From Pseudomonas sp. Os17 (GTDB taxonomy: Bacteria > Pseudomonadota > Gammaproteobacteria > Pseudomonadales > Pseudomonadaceae): a stretch of DNA of 64,000 nucleotides. The notes under the pieces were generated by a model, which saw nothing but the letters and a program-made list of their open reading frames with translations, was not told the DNA's origin and ran no database searches. Positions within the stretch are counted from its first letter, which is position 1. Every line of letters starts with the position of its first letter. Where the stretch lies: contig NZ_AP014627.1 in NCBI RefSeq assembly GCF_001547895.1, positions 437,501 through 501,500 of the forward strand. Reading direction: 5' to 3'. The position numbers and the translations under genes are program-made. This document shows positions 37,707-48,043 of the stretch, one piece after another.

Positions 37707-40139
37707 GAAGAGGTCGATCGGCGCCGCTTCGTCCGCCGGCAGCGGGCTGCCCGGTGCGACGCCATTGCCCAGCTCGTTGACCGAGGGTGGGGTGTCTTCA
37801 CTCTTGAACAGCTCGAAGTAGGCATTCGGTGTGCCCGGGGTGGCGGCGCGGCCGCTGACCGGGTCGACCCGCAGGCTGAGGATGCCTTCCGGTTCGGCCT
37901 GGGTGTGCGGCGGCTTGCCCTTGAGGGCGGCGCCCATGAAGTTCATCCAGATCGGCAGGGCCACCGTGCCGCCGTATTCGCGACGTCCGAGGCTTTCCGG
38001 CTGGTCGAAACCGGTCCAGACCGTGGTCACGTAGTCGGCGTTGTAGCCGGAGAACCAGGCGTCCTTGGACTCGTTGGTGGTACCGGTCTTGCCGGCCAGG
38101 TCCGAACGGCCCAGGGCCAGGGCTCGGCGCCCGGTACCCAGCTTGATCACGTCCTCGAGCATGCTGTTGAGGATGTAGGTGGTGCGTCCGTCGATGATCC
38201 GTTCGGCGACGGCGGGCGTCTGTACCGGAGCCTGTACCGGGTTTTCGCCGGCCACGGTGTTGACCGTGAAGTTGTGCTCTGGCGCCGCGATGCCGCTGCT
38301 GGCGGTGTTCCCGGTGGGGACGCTGGGCGGGTTGGCGCTGAACAGCAGCTCGCCGTTGCGGCTTTCGATCTTGTCGATGATGTACGGGGTGATCTTGTAG
38401 CCGCCGTTGGCAAAGGTGCTCCAGCCGGTGGCGATCTCCATGGGGGTCAGGGTCGCGGTGCCCAGGGCCAGGGACAGGTTGCGCGGCAGGTCCTGCTTGT
38501 TGAAGCCGAACTTGCTGATGTAGTCGATGGTGTGGTCCACGCCCATGCTCTGGAGCAGGCGGATCGACACCAGGTTGCGCGACTTGTACAGCGCTTCGCG
38601 CATGCGGATCGGGCCGAGGAAGGTGTTGGTGTCGTTCTTCGGCCGCCAGACCTTGTCCAGGTACTCGTCGACGAACACGATCGGCGCGTCGTTGACCAGG
38701 CTGGCCGCGGTGTAGCCATTGTCCAGGGCCGCGCTATAGACGAACGGCTTGAAGCTCGAGCCGGGCTGGCGCTTGGCTTGCATCGCGCGGTTGTAGTTGC
38801 TCTGCTCGAAGGCAAAGCCACCGACCAGGGCGCGGATCGCACCGTTTTGCGGGTCCAGGGTCACCAGGGCGCCCTGGGCGACCGGGACCTGGCTGAACTT
38901 CAGGGAGTTGTCCGCCTGGCGCTGCACGCGAATCAGGTCGCCGACCTGGGCCACGTCCGCCGGCTGGCGAGGAGCGGCGCCCATGCTGTTGGTGTTGAGG
39001 AACGGCCGGGCCCATTTCATGCTCTCCCAGGCCACATGTTCCTCGCCGTTGCGGGTCAGCACCTGTAGGCCGTTCTTCTCGACCTGAGTGACGATCGCCG
39101 GTTCCAGGCTGCTGATGGTCCGCTGCTTGGTCAACTCTGTGGCCCAGGCGGCATGGGTCTTGCCGGGCAGGCGCGACTCAGGACCACGGTAGCCGTGGCG
39201 CTGGTCGTAGGTCATCAGGCCTTCCTGGACCGCGGTATTGGCCATCTCCTGCAGGTCGCTGGGCACGGTGGTGGTGACGCGGAAACCTTCGGTATAAGCG
39301 TCGCTGCCATAACGGCCGACCATCTCGGCGCGGGCCATCTCGGCGATGTACGGCGCGTTCACTTCCGGCGTCGGCACGTGGTAGCTGGCGTTCAGCGGCT
39401 CGTTGATGGCTTCGGTGTAGGCCGCTTCGGTGATCTTGCCCAGCTTGTACATGCGGCCGAGGATCCAGTCGCGGCGCTCCTTGCTGCGCGCCGGATTGGC
39501 CAGCGGGTTGAAGCGCGAAGGGGCCTTGGGCAGGCCGGCGATCATCGCCATCTGCGCCAGGCTCACGTCGCGAATGGACTTGCCGTAGTACACCTGGGCT
39601 GCCGCCTCGATCCCGTAGGCGCGGTTGCCCAGGTAGATCTTGTTGACGTACAGCTCGAGGATCTCGTCTTTGGTCAGCTGCCGCTCGATCTGCAGGGCCA
39701 GGAGAATCTCGGTGGTCTTGCGCGAAAAGCTGCGCTCGCTGCTGAGGAAGAAGTTCTTCGCCACCTGCATGGTGATGGTGCTGCCGCCGGACTGGATGTG
39801 TCCGCTCTTGACCAACTGGGTCGCGGCGCGCATCAGGCTGCTGGGGTCAACTCCGTAATGGTTAGCGAAGTTGTCGTCTTCAGCACTTAGTAACGCATTG
39901 ATGAAGTTGGGTGGAATTTCGGCGAAACGTATGGGGGTACGGCGCATTTCGCCAAATTCTGCGATCAACTTGCCGTCGCTGCTGTACACCCGCAGAGGAA
40001 TCTGCAACTGGATGCTTCTCAGGGCCTCAACCGATGGAAGGCCGGGACTAAGATAAAGAAACGCACCGGAGAGGGCGAGAAGCAGCCCGCAGAACACAGC
40101 GACGATGGACCACCCGAAAAACTTCAGCAGACGAATCAA
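37704..40139 (-). CDS. mrcA: Penicillin-binding protein 1A
   Basis: Bifunctional peptidoglycan synthase of 811 residues. An N-terminal TM anchor (residues 10-31) precedes the glycosyltransferase domain, with catalytic Glu87 in SAEDDNFANHYGVD and the GGSTITMQVAKNFFL motif. An OB-like insertion follows (about 300-430). The transpeptidase domain has SxxK at Ser461 (SSFKPF) and KTGTTNESKDAWF. The C-terminal tail is short and Pro/Asp-rich. It is transcribed divergently from pilM, and the 214-bp gap between them must hold both promoters. Confidence 0.96.
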   Translation of the reverse strand: MIRLLKFFGWSIVAVFCGLLLALSGAFLYLSPGLPSVEALRSIQLQIPLRVYSSDGKLIAEFGEMRRTPIRFAEIPPNFINALLSAEDDNFANHYGVDPSSLMRAATQLVKSGHIQSGGSTITMQVAKNFFLSSERSFSRKTTEILLALQIERQLTKDEILELYVNKIYLGNRAYGIEAAAQVYYGKSIRDVSLAQMAMIAGLPKAPSRFNPLANPARSKERRDWILGRMYKLGKITEAAYTEAINEPLNASYHVPTPEVNAPYIAEMARAEMVGRYGSDAYTEGFRVTTTVPSDLQEMANTAVQEGLMTYDQRHGYRGPESRLPGKTHAAWATELTKQRTISSLEPAIVTQVEKNGLQVLTRNGEEHVAWESMKWARPFLNTNSMGAAPRQPADVAQVGDLIRVQRQADNSLKFSQVPVAQGALVTLDPQNGAIRALVGGFAFEQSNYNRAMQAKRQPGSSFKPFVYSAALDNGYTAASLVNDAPIVFVDEYLDKVWRPKNDTNTFLGPIRMREALYKSRNLVSIRLLQSMGVDHTIDYISKFGFNKQDLPRNLSLALGTATLTPMEIATGWSTFANGGYKITPYIIDKIESRNGELLFSANPPSVPTGNTASSGIAAPEHNFTVNTVAGENPVQAPVQTPAVAERIIDGRTTYILNSMLEDVIKLGTGRRALALGRSDLAGKTGTTNESKDAWFSGYNADYVTTVWTGFDQPESLGRREYGGTVALPIWMNFMGAALKGKPPHTQAEPEGILSLRVDPVSGRAATPGTPNAYFELFKSEDTPPSVNELGNGVAPGSPLPADEAAPIDLF

Positions 40140-40353
40140 GGCTTTTGGATTTCCAGAGAAAGGAATGAATTAGGCGTCAGGGCATTCAAGGTAATCAGGG
40201 ACCGACCCACGCAGCAGGAAAAGCGGGAAAAAACGCTGGGCATTATAAGCATTTTCCGCCGAGAGCGTCATTTGCCCGTCTGTCAAGGTGTGGCGATTGA
40301 ATGCGCTGCTGCTCCTGGGGTTCGTAAGTCACGGATAGGCAAAGGGAATTGGT

Positions 40354-41415
40354 GTGCTTGGAGTCTTCAGCAGAAAGTCGAGTTCCCTGTTGGGGATCGA
40401 TATCGGCGCCACATCGGTCAGGCTCCTGTCTTTGAGCCGGGAGGGCCGGGGCTACCGGGTCGAGGCGTATGCCCGGCAAGACCTGGCACCCGACTCATTT
40501 CTCGAATCGGGCGGTGTCGACGCCGAGGCGCAGGCCGTGGCGTTATGCCAGGCCTGGCGCACAAGCGGCAGTCGCCTCAAGGCGGCCGCGGTGGCGGTGC
40601 CCGGTGAAGCGGTGATCAGCAAACTGATCGACATGCCGGCGGAACTGGATGAAGCGGAGTTGGAGTACCAGCTCAGTCTGGAAGCGGGCCAGTACATTCC
40701 CTATCCCCTGGAAGAGGTGGCCACCGACTTTGAGGTGCAGGGCAGGGTGCCGGGCAATCCCCGGCGGGTCCAGGTGTTGCTGGTGGCCTGTCGCCACGAG
40801 ACGGTCGAAGCCCGGGAGGCGCTGCTGGCCCGGGCCGGCCTGACGCCGCAGGTGGTGGAGAGCGCACCCCTGGCCCTGGAGCGTTGCCTGGCGCTGTTGA
40901 CGGCGCAGAGTCCGGCGGCCACGCAGTCTGCGGTGGCGCTGTTGGACGTGGGGTCGGGCGTCAGCAGTTTCAGTGTGATGCGCGACCGGCGAATCATTTA
41001 CAGCCGCGAGCAGCTGTTCGGTAGTCGGCAGCTGACCCAGGTCCTTGGGCAGCGTTTCTCGTTGACCCTGGATCAGGCGCTGCGAGCCGAGCGCCAGGGA
41101 GGTTTGCCGTCAGTCTGTCTCGAGGAGGCGCTGCGGCCCTTTGAGCAGGACTTGCTGCACAACGTCCAGCGCGCCTTGCAACAGTTCTCCGAGTCGCCAC
41201 AGCGGCAACCGGTGCAGTGGTTGCTGCTGGCTGGCGAGGGCATGCGCCTTGCCGGGCTGGAGCGGCGGATCGAACAGCAACTGGGGATAGCCACGGCCCT
41301 TGCCAATCCGTTCGTCGGCATGAGTGTCGGGCCCCGGGTCGATGCCCAGGCGCTCGCCGAACAGGCGCCTGAGCTGCTGCTGGCCTGCGGTCTGGCCCTG
41401 AGAGGGTTCGACTGA
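40354..41415 (+). CDS. pilM: Type IV pilus inner-membrane platform protein PilM
   Basis: Cytoplasmic actin/FtsA-like ATP-binding protein of 353 residues that couples PilN to the pilus motor. It opens SSLLGIDIGATSVRLLSLSR (phosphate-1 loop) and has VALLDVGSGVSSFSVMRD (phosphate-2) and QWLLLAGEGMRLAGLERR (adenosine motif). The start is GTG with AAAGGGA 6 nt upstream. It leads the pilMNOPQ operon, overlapping pilN by 1 nt (TGATG). Confidence 0.95.
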   Translation: MLGVFSRKSSSLLGIDIGATSVRLLSLSREGRGYRVEAYARQDLAPDSFLESGGVDAEAQAVALCQAWRTSGSRLKAAAVAVPGEAVISKLIDMPAELDEAELEYQLSLEAGQYIPYPLEEVATDFEVQGRVPGNPRRVQVLLVACRHETVEAREALLARAGLTPQVVESAPLALERCLALLTAQSPAATQSAVALLDVGSGVSSFSVMRDRRIIYSREQLFGSRQLTQVLGQRFSLTLDQALRAERQGGLPSVCLEEALRPFEQDLLHNVQRALQQFSESPQRQPVQWLLLAGEGMRLAGLERRIEQQLGIATALANPFVGMSVGPRVDAQALAEQAPELLLACGLALRGFD

Positions 41416-41981
41416 TGGCCCGGATCAACTTTCTTCCCTGGCGGGAAGCTGCGCGGGCGCAGCAACAGCGGCGCTTTTTGCAGATAGTGGCAGTCATCCT
41501 GCTGCTGGGCTTGGGGCTGGTGCTGCTGATTGATGTCGGCATCGAGCGCGTGAGTGCTCGGCAGCAGGCCCGCAACCAGTACCTGGAGCAGGCGAACGTG
41601 GACCTGGATCAGCAGATCGCCGCTGTTCGCGAGCTCAAGGCTCAACGCCAGCAACTGCTTGAGCGCATGCAGGTTATCGAGGCCCTGCAAGACAGCCGCT
41701 CGACCCGGGTACGGATGTTCCAGGAGTTGACCCGCAGCGTGCCCGATGGCCTGCATTTCACCGAAGTCGATCTGCAGGGGCAGAACTTGAGTATCAGTGG
41801 AGTTGCCCAGGCCAATGGCCGGATCTCCGATTTGCTGCGCAATCTGCAGGCGACCGCAGGATTTGCCGCTCCCAGCCTGGCCGAAGTGAAAAAGACCAGC
41901 GAGGTGCAGCCGCAGCCGAGCCATCTGTTTCGGCTCAGTGTCGGGTTGATGCCGCCGCTGCCTGAGGAGACGAAGCGATGA
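41415..41981 (+). CDS. pilN: Type IV pilus assembly protein PilN
   Basis: Bitopic inner-membrane protein of 188 residues. The cytoplasmic N terminus MARINFLPWREAAR carries the conserved INLLPWR-like motif that binds PilM. One TM spans about residues 23-43, followed by a periplasmic coiled coil and ferredoxin-like fold. It overlaps pilM by 1 nt and pilO by 4 nt. Confidence 0.94.
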   Translation: MARINFLPWREAARAQQQRRFLQIVAVILLLGLGLVLLIDVGIERVSARQQARNQYLEQANVDLDQQIAAVRELKAQRQQLLERMQVIEALQDSRSTRVRMFQELTRSVPDGLHFTEVDLQGQNLSISGVAQANGRISDLLRNLQATAGFAAPSLAEVKKTSEVQPQPSHLFRLSVGLMPPLPEETKR

Positions 41982-42601
41982 GGCCGAGCGGGTGGCTGGC
42001 GCAGCTGCGTGGCACCGATTTGCGAGAGCTGGAGCTGAGCAACCTCGGCTCCTGGCCTGCGCCGTTGAGGGCGCTGACGGCGGCCTTGCTTCTGCTGGTG
42101 ATCCTGGCAGCAGGTTACGGCCTTTACCTGAGCCCTCATCTGCGGCAACTGCAGCAGGTGCGTCACGAAGAAACCCGCCTCAAGCAGCAGTTCGCCAGCA
42201 AGGCTCGGCAAGTGGCCAATCTCGAGCTGTATCGGGCGCAGCTCGCGGCCCTGCGCAGCCGTTTCGAGCAGTTGCTGCATCAGTTGCCCAGCGACGGCGA
42301 AGTCCCGGGGTTGCTTGAAGACATCAGTCGCCTGGGCTTGGGCAGCGGTCTGGCGCTCGAAGAGATCAAGTTGCAACCGCCCGTACCGCGTCCGTTTTAT
42401 GTCGAGCTGCCGATCCAGATCACGGTGACAGGTGGCTATCACGATCTGGCGACCTTCGTCAGCGGCGTCGCCGGGCTGCCGCGAATCGTTACCTTGCATG
42501 ATTTTCAGCTCAGGCCCCTGGAAGCGGGTGATCCTGCGCGCTTGCGCTTGAGCATCGGGGCGCGAACCTACAGCTACGACAGCCCGGAACCGCACTCATG
42601 A
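41978..42601 (+). CDS. pilO: Type IV pilus assembly protein PilO
   Basis: Bitopic inner-membrane partner of PilN, 207 residues. A TM at about residues 30-50 is followed by a coiled coil and a PilO fold (SRLGLGSGLALEEIKLQPPVPRPFYVELPIQITVTGGYHDLATFVSGV). The N-terminal cytoplasmic part is short. It overlaps pilN and pilP by 4 nt each. Confidence 0.94.
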   Translation: MRPSGWLAQLRGTDLRELELSNLGSWPAPLRALTAALLLLVILAAGYGLYLSPHLRQLQQVRHEETRLKQQFASKARQVANLELYRAQLAALRSRFEQLLHQLPSDGEVPGLLEDISRLGLGSGLALEEIKLQPPVPRPFYVELPIQITVTGGYHDLATFVSGVAGLPRIVTLHDFQLRPLEAGDPARLRLSIGARTYSYDSPEPHS

Positions 42602-43143
42602 AGGCCTGGTGCTGGCTGATGTGGGCCTGCTTTGGTCTGGGCTTGTGCGGGTGCGAGGGGGCCGCCGACTTCGCTGAAACCCAGGCTTTTATGAAGCAGA
42701 TGCGCCGGCAAGCGCCGGAGCCGATTGAGCCGCTGCCGGTTGTCCGCTCCAGCCCCGCTTTCACCTATGACGCCAGTGGGCTGCGCAGCCCGTTCCAGCC
42801 CCCGCAGAGCGTCGAACGCGTCGAGCGTCGATGGAGCGAGCAGGCAGTCCGGCCGGATCCGCAGCGACCCCGGCAGTATCTGGAGGGCTTTGATATCGAG
42901 CGGTTGCAGATGGTCGGAACCATGTCCGGCACCAGCGCCAGCTTCGCCCTGTTGCGCAGTGCCGAGGGTGTCCACCGGTTGCAGATCGGCGACTACCTGG
43001 GGCGAAGCGAAGGTCGGATCGTGGCGATCAGCGAGTCACGGGTCGAGGTGTTGGAAATTGTTGCCGATGGGGCGGGGGGCTGGCAGGAACGACCACGGAC
43101 GCTGCTGCTGAAAAAACACTCTCAGGTGGAGTCTGCACAATGA
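42598..43143 (+). CDS. pilP: Type IV pilus lipoprotein PilP
   Basis: Inner-membrane lipoprotein of 181 residues that links the PilNO complex to the secretin. The lipobox LCGC places the acylated cysteine at residue 19. A disordered linker (about 25-80) leads to the beta-sandwich with LRSPFQPP, RQYLEGFDIERLQMVGTM and GVHRLQIGDYLGRSEGRI. It overlaps pilO and pilQ by 4 nt each. Confidence 0.94.
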   Translation: MKAWCWLMWACFGLGLCGCEGAADFAETQAFMKQMRRQAPEPIEPLPVVRSSPAFTYDASGLRSPFQPPQSVERVERRWSEQAVRPDPQRPRQYLEGFDIERLQMVGTMSGTSASFALLRSAEGVHRLQIGDYLGRSEGRIVAISESRVEVLEIVADGAGGWQERPRTLLLKKHSQVESAQ

Positions 43144-44573
43144 ACAGGACTGTTTCAGCCATCGGTGTGGCGCTATGGATGGCGCTGCTGGCACCGCTGG
43201 TCGGCGCCGCCGAACTCAAGACCACTCCGGCCGCTGAGGCCGCTCGGGCATCCGCGCCGCTTCAGGCGGGGGACCCAGCCCCGACGCACTCGCTCGGCGG
43301 CGCTGTGGCCGGGCCTGCTTATGGCGGCGCCAAGCTTTCGTTGAACTTCCAGGACATCGAGGTGCGTTCGGTGCTGCAACTGATCGCCGACTTCACGGGC
43401 CTCAACCTGGTGGCCAGCGACACGGTGCAAGGCAGCATTACCCTGCGCCTGCAGCGTGTGCCCTGGGATCAGGCCCTGGATCTGGTGCTCAAGACCAAGG
43501 GCCTGGACAAGCGCCAGGTGGGTGATGTCTTGCTGGTGGCCCCGGCGGATGAAATGGCCGCCCGGGAACGTCAGGAACTGGAGTCGCAGAAGCGGTTGCA
43601 GGATCTGGCACCGCTGCGCCGGGAGCTGCTACAGGTCAACTACGCCAAGGCCGCGGACATCGCCAAGCTGTTCCATTCGGTGACCGGCACCGAGGACCAG
43701 GCGGGCGAACGGGGCTCGATCACCGTGGACGAGCGCACCAACAACATCATTGCCTACCAGACCCAGGAGCGCCTCGATGAGCTGCGGCGCATCGTTGGCC
43801 AGCTGGACGTTGCGGTGCGCCAGGTGATGATCGAGGCACGGATCGTCGAGGCCAACCTCGATTACAACAAGAGCCTGGGAGTGCGCTGGGGCGGTTCGCT
43901 GCGCAACAGGGGCCATTGGCAGGCTTCCGGGGTGCAGGGCGGCGGTTCATCGGCGGTCGGGGCGCCGGGCAGTGGCAGCGCGCCGTTCGTCGACCTTGGG
44001 GCTGTGGCCAATACCTCGGGCATCGACATCGCCTACCTCTCCGACAACGTGCTGCTGGACCTGGAACTGAGCGCCATGGAAAAGACCGGCAATGGCGAGA
44101 TTGTTTCCCGGCCCAGGGTGGTCACCTCCGACAAGGAAACCGCGAGGATCCTCAAGGGCACCGAGATTCCCTATCAGGAAGCCAGTTCCAGTGGCGCCAC
44201 GTCCGTGTCGTTCCGGGAGGCTTCGCTGTCCCTTGAGGTGACGCCGCAGATCACCCCCGACAACCGCATCATCATGGAGGTCAAGGTCACCAAGGACGAG
44301 CCGGACTACCTGAACAAGGTCCAGGATGTGCCGCCGATCAAGAAGAACGAGGTCAATGCCAAGGTCCTGGTCCGTGACGGAGAAACCATCGTCATTGGCG
44401 GGGTTTTTTCCAATACCCAGAGCAAGGTTGTAGATAAAGTGCCATTTCTTGGCGATGTGCCGTATCTTGGCCGCCTTTTCCGGCGTGACGTGGTGTCGGA
44501 GAAAAAATCCGAGCTGCTGGTATTTCTCACTCCGCGTATCATGAACAACCAGGCGATTGCTGTGAGTCGTTGA
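43140..44573 (+). CDS. pilQ: Type IV pilus secretin PilQ, short form without AMIN domains
   Basis: Outer-membrane secretin of 477 residues. A signal peptide ends near VGAAE. An STN/N0-like domain follows (about 62-140: [24 protein letters not shown]), then an N1 domain (about 155-225) and the secretin core with [16 protein letters not shown] and [10 protein letters not shown] at the C terminus. P. aeruginosa PilQ is about 714 residues with N-terminal peptidoglycan-binding AMIN domains, which are absent here. No frameshift remnant is visible: the start overlaps pilP as ATGA, so the short form is genuine in this sequence. A GTG-started aroK begins 4 nt after the stop. Confidence 0.92.
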   Translation: MNRTVSAIGVALWMALLAPLVGAAELKTTPAAEAARASAPLQAGDPAPTHSLGGAVAGPAYGGAKLSLNFQDIEVRSVLQLIADFTGLNLVASDTVQGSITLRLQRVPWDQALDLVLKTKGLDKRQVGDVLLVAPADEMAARERQELESQKRLQDLAPLRRELLQVNYAKAADIAKLFHSVTGTEDQAGERGSITVDERTNNIIAYQTQERLDELRRIVGQLDVAVRQVMIEARIVEANLDYNKSLGVRWGGSLRNRGHWQASGVQGGGSSAVGAPGSGSAPFVDLGAVANTSGIDIAYLSDNVLLDLELSAMEKTGNGEIVSRPRVVTSDKETARILKGTEIPYQEASSSGATSVSFREASLSLEVTPQITPDNRIIMEVKVTKDEPDYLNKVQDVPPIKKNEVNAKVLVRDGETIVIGGVFSNTQSKVVDKVPFLGDVPYLGRLFRRDVVSEKKSELLVFLTPRIMNNQAIAVSR

Positions 44574-44577
44574 TTCT

Positions 44578-45096
44578 GTGCGAAATTTGATTCTTGTTGG
44601 GCCGATGGGGGCTGGAAAAAGCACCATAGGCCGCTTACTGGCCAAAGAGCTGCGCCTGCCATTCAAAGATTCCGATAAGGAAATTGAACTGCGTACAGGC
44701 GCGAACATCCCGTGGATCTTCGATAAGGAAGGCGAACCGGGCTTTCGCGATCGCGAGCAGGCAATGATCGCCGAGCTCTGTGGCACCGACGGCGTAGTGC
44801 TGGCCACCGGTGGTGGCGCGGTCATGCGCGAGGCCAATCGTCGGGCACTGCATGCCGGCGGACGAGTGGTCTATCTGCATGCCTCGGTGGAGCAACAGGT
44901 TGGTCGGACTGCCAGGGACCGCAATCGTCCCTTGCTGCGCACCGCCGATCCGGCCAAGACCCTGCGCGACTTGCTGGAAGTCCGCGATCCGCTTTATCGG
45001 GAAATCGCCGATCTGGTGGTGGAAACCGATGAGCGGCCGCCGCGAATGGTGGTGCTGGACATCCTGGAGCGCCTGCAGCAGCTGCCACCCCGTTAA
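44578..45096 (+). CDS. aroK: Shikimate kinase
   Basis: Phosphorylates shikimate in aromatic amino-acid synthesis. 172 residues; Walker [10 protein letters not shown] at residues 8-16; substrate motifs DSDKEIE, FRDREQ and [10 protein letters not shown] are present. Its GTG start lies 4 nt after the pilQ stop, so it is co-transcribed with the pil genes, an arrangement conserved across gammaproteobacteria. Confidence 0.96.
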   Translation: MRNLILVGPMGAGKSTIGRLLAKELRLPFKDSDKEIELRTGANIPWIFDKEGEPGFRDREQAMIAELCGTDGVVLATGGGAVMREANRRALHAGGRVVYLHASVEQQVGRTARDRNRPLLRTADPAKTLRDLLEVRDPLYREIADLVVETDERPPRMVVLDILERLQQLPPR

Positions 45097-45243
45097 TGCG
45101 CCGAGCGAAATGCGCTATTCTCGGCGTCGCGCCATGACCGCCAGGGTGTGGCGCAGAGCTATCGGGCAGCGTCAGAAGACCTGACGAGGCCCATCGTCAA
45201 TACAAGGCACACACGCCTGCTTCCATCTTCACTGTGGGGACAC

Positions 45244-46344
45244 ATGCAGACACTTAAGGTCGATCTAGGCGAGCGCAGCTACCCGATTCACATTGGTGAA
45301 GGATTGTTGGACCGGCCCGAGCTGCTGGTGCCACATATCGCCGGACGGCAAGTGGCGATCATTTCCAATGAAACGGTCGCGCCGCTGTACCTTGAGCGCC
45401 TGACCCGCAGCCTGGAGCAATACTCGGTGATCTCGGTGGTCCTGCCCGATGGCGAGGCCCACAAGAACTGGGAGACCCTGCAGTTGATCTTTGATGGCCT
45501 GCTGACCGCGCGTCATGATCGGCGCACCACCCTGATTGCCCTCGGTGGCGGCGTGATCGGCGACATGGCCGGCTTTGCCGCTGCCTGCTATCAGCGCGGC
45601 GTGGACTTCATCCAGATCCCGACCACTCTGCTGTCCCAGGTGGACTCTTCGGTGGGCGGCAAGACCGGTATCAACCATCCGCTGGGCAAGAACATGGTCG
45701 GCGCCTTCTACCAGCCGAACGTGGTGCTGATCGACACCACCAGCCTCAATACCCTGCCCAGCCGCGAGCTGTCGGCGGGCCTGGCGGAAGTGATCAAGTA
45801 CGGCCTGATCTGCGACGAACCCTTCCTCACCTGGCTGGAAGAAAACGTCGATCGCCTGCGGGCCCTGGACCAGCAGGCGCTGACTTACGCCATCGAACGC
45901 TCCTGTGCGGCCAAGGCCGCCGTGGTGGGGGCCGACGAGCGTGAGTCCGGGGTGCGCGCCACCCTCAACCTGGGGCACACCTTTGGCCATGCCATCGAAA
46001 CCCACATGGGCTACGGTGTCTGGCTGCATGGTGAGGCGGTTGCCGCGGGCACCGTCATGGCCCTGGAAATGTCTGCACGCCTGGGCTGGATCACCTGCCA
46101 GGAGCGTGACCGCGGTATTCGCCTGTTCCAGCGCGCGGGCCTGCCGGTCATCCCGCCTGAAGAGATGACTGAAGCGGATTTTCTCGAACACATGGCAATT
46201 GACAAGAAAGTGATCGACGGTCGTTTGCGTCTGGTGCTGTTGCGCCGCATGGGCGAAGCCGTAGTGACCGACGATTATCCGAAAGAGGTTTTACAGGCCA
46301 CGCTGGGAGCGGATTACCGCGCCCTGGCTCAGCTTAAAGGTTAA
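45244..46344 (+). CDS. aroB: 3-dehydroquinate synthase
   Basis: NAD- and metal-dependent second enzyme of the shikimate pathway, 366 residues from [22 protein letters not shown]. Motifs are [49 protein letters not shown], and the metal histidines in [11 protein letters not shown] and [13 protein letters not shown] precedes the ATG. An in-frame extension upstream to 45148 is less likely because it lacks family similarity. It sits between aroK and damX. Confidence 0.96.
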   Translation: MQTLKVDLGERSYPIHIGEGLLDRPELLVPHIAGRQVAIISNETVAPLYLERLTRSLEQYSVISVVLPDGEAHKNWETLQLIFDGLLTARHDRRTTLIALGGGVIGDMAGFAAACYQRGVDFIQIPTTLLSQVDSSVGGKTGINHPLGKNMVGAFYQPNVVLIDTTSLNTLPSRELSAGLAEVIKYGLICDEPFLTWLEENVDRLRALDQQALTYAIERSCAAKAAVVGADERESGVRATLNLGHTFGHAIETHMGYGVWLHGEAVAAGTVMALEMSARLGWITCQERDRGIRLFQRAGLPVIPPEEMTEADFLEHMAIDKKVIDGRLRLVLLRRMGEAVVTDDYPKEVLQATLGADYRALAQLKG

Positions 46345-46354
46345 TAAAATCCCG

Positions 46355-47938
46355 ATGACTAGTTTGCACGCCGACGAGGCTTTCCTCGGCCATTACCAGT
46401 TGAGCCATGATCCTTTCGCTCCCCGGGTTCCTGGCTTCAAATTCTTTCCTGCCCAACGCAAGCCTGTGTTGGGGCAATTGCATCACCTGGCTCGCTATAG
46501 CCAGTTATTGCTGGTGGTGACCGGCCCCCAGGGCAGCGGCAAGACCCTGCTGCGCCAGGCGCTGGTTGCCAGCACCAACAAGCAGTCGGTACAGAGCGTG
46601 GTGGTTTCCGCCCGCGGTGCCGGCGATGCCGCCGGCGTGTTGCGCCAGGTGGCCCAGGCGCTGAATGTGGCCCAGGCCGAGATCGGCGCGATTCTGGCCC
46701 AGGTGGTGCAACTGGCCCTGACCGGCCAGGAAGTCTATCTGTTGGTGGATGATGCCGAGCAGCTCGACGAGTCCGCGCTCGAGGCCCTGCTGGCTCTGGC
46801 GGCAGGGGCTCCGGAAGGCCGCCCTCATGTCTTCCTGTTCGGCGAGTCGTCGCTGATCGCCACCCTGGATCAGTTGAGCACCGAGGAAGAACGCTTCCAC
46901 GTCATCGAACTGCAGCCCTACACCGAAGAGGAAACCCGCGAATATCTGGCCCAGCGCCTCGAAGGCGCGGGTCAGGGCATCGAACTTTTCTCCGCAGATC
47001 AGATCAGTGATATTCACGAAAGCTCCGATGGCTGGCCGGGCAACATCAACCAGGTCGCCAGGGATGCAATGATCGAAGCCATGATCGCCAGCCGCTCTGC
47101 GGTCAAGCGTCCAAGTATGGGGTTCAACATGCCGAAGAAACACGTATTGGCCATTTCCGCTGTAGTGGTGGTGGCCGTGGCTGCCGCCTGGCTGATGCCG
47201 GGGCGCAGCAAGGCACCGACCAGCGGTACGCCGACCAATGAACAGGCGCAGTTGCCGCTGGGGCAGACGCCGACGCCAAATGCCAATGGCAGTCCATCTG
47301 TGGAGTTCGCCGGTTCATCCCAACCGATGCCTCTGCCGTTGGTCGGCCAGTCGCAGCCAGTGATGCGTGGTCCTCTGGCGGAAGCCGCAGGCGGCATTAC
47401 CGAGGGGGATGACGGGGTTCCGGTGGAAGGCTCCAGCGCGGTTCCGCCCACCGTGACCACCACCGCGCCACCTGCCGGCGCCGTGGCCGGTCCGGCACCG
47501 ACTCCGGCTGCGCGGCCAACCCCGGCGCCGACCCAGGTCGCCACCGCCAAGCCGACGCCAGCGCCCAAGCCGGTGGAAAAACCGGTTGCCGCCAAGCCTG
47601 CTCCAGCCGCCAAGCCGGCGGAGAAGCCGGTCACCGTGGCCAAGGCCGCCGGTGGCAGCTGGTACGCCGGTCAAGCGCCGGGCAACTACGTGGTGCAGAT
47701 CCTTGGCACCAGTTCGGAAGCCACGGCCCAGAGCTTCGTCAAGGAGCAGGGCGGCGAGTACCGTTACTTCAAGAAAGTCCTCAATGGCAAGCCGCTGTAT
47801 GTGATCACCTACGGCAACTTCTCCAGCCGCGATGCCGCGGTCAGCGCCATCAAATCCTTGCCAGCGAAGGTTCAGGCTGGTAAACCTTGGCCTCGCACTG
47901 TCGCTAGCGTTCAACAAGAACTGGCAACAACTCGCTGA
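46355..47938 (+). CDS. damX: SPOR-domain protein with AAA-type ATPase domain (DamX-like)
   Basis: 527 residues. The N-terminal half is an ExeA/GspA-like AAA module with Walker A GPQGSGKT (residues 57-64), Walker B VYLLVDDAEQLD and a C-terminal helical lid. A TM follows at about 262-283 (KHVLAISAVVVVAVAAAWLM). A Pro/Ala-rich periplasmic linker of about 150 residues ends in a SPOR domain (GNYVVQILGTSSEATAQSFV ... YVITYGNFSSRDAAVSAIKSLP). Position after aroKB matches E. coli damX, though that protein lacks a clear Walker-type ATPase. It is likely septal, sensing division peptidoglycan. Confidence 0.85.
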   Translation: MTSLHADEAFLGHYQLSHDPFAPRVPGFKFFPAQRKPVLGQLHHLARYSQLLLVVTGPQGSGKTLLRQALVASTNKQSVQSVVVSARGAGDAAGVLRQVAQALNVAQAEIGAILAQVVQLALTGQEVYLLVDDAEQLDESALEALLALAAGAPEGRPHVFLFGESSLIATLDQLSTEEERFHVIELQPYTEEETREYLAQRLEGAGQGIELFSADQISDIHESSDGWPGNINQVARDAMIEAMIASRSAVKRPSMGFNMPKKHVLAISAVVVVAVAAAWLMPGRSKAPTSGTPTNEQAQLPLGQTPTPNANGSPSVEFAGSSQPMPLPLVGQSQPVMRGPLAEAAGGITEGDDGVPVEGSSAVPPTVTTTAPPAGAVAGPAPTPAARPTPAPTQVATAKPTPAPKPVEKPVAAKPAPAAKPAEKPVTVAKAAGGSWYAGQAPGNYVVQILGTSSEATAQSFVKEQGGEYRYFKKVLNGKPLYVITYGNFSSRDAAVSAIKSLPAKVQAGKPWPRTVASVQQELATTR

Positions 47939-47944
47939 AGATTC

Positions 47945-47965
47945 GGCGGCCTTACCCAGGCCGCC
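47945..47965 (+). terminator. Hairpin after damX
   Basis: GGCGGCCT-taccc-AGGCCGCC, a perfect 8-bp GC stem 7 bp after the damX stop. There is no U-run, so termination strength is uncertain. Confidence 0.5.
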
Positions 47966-48043
47966 TCTCCCGGCAACCTCAAATTTCCGCATCGGCATGC
48001 TGCCTTACAGGCCGCGTGCCTTGTGGTGTCTGCGTCACAGTAG

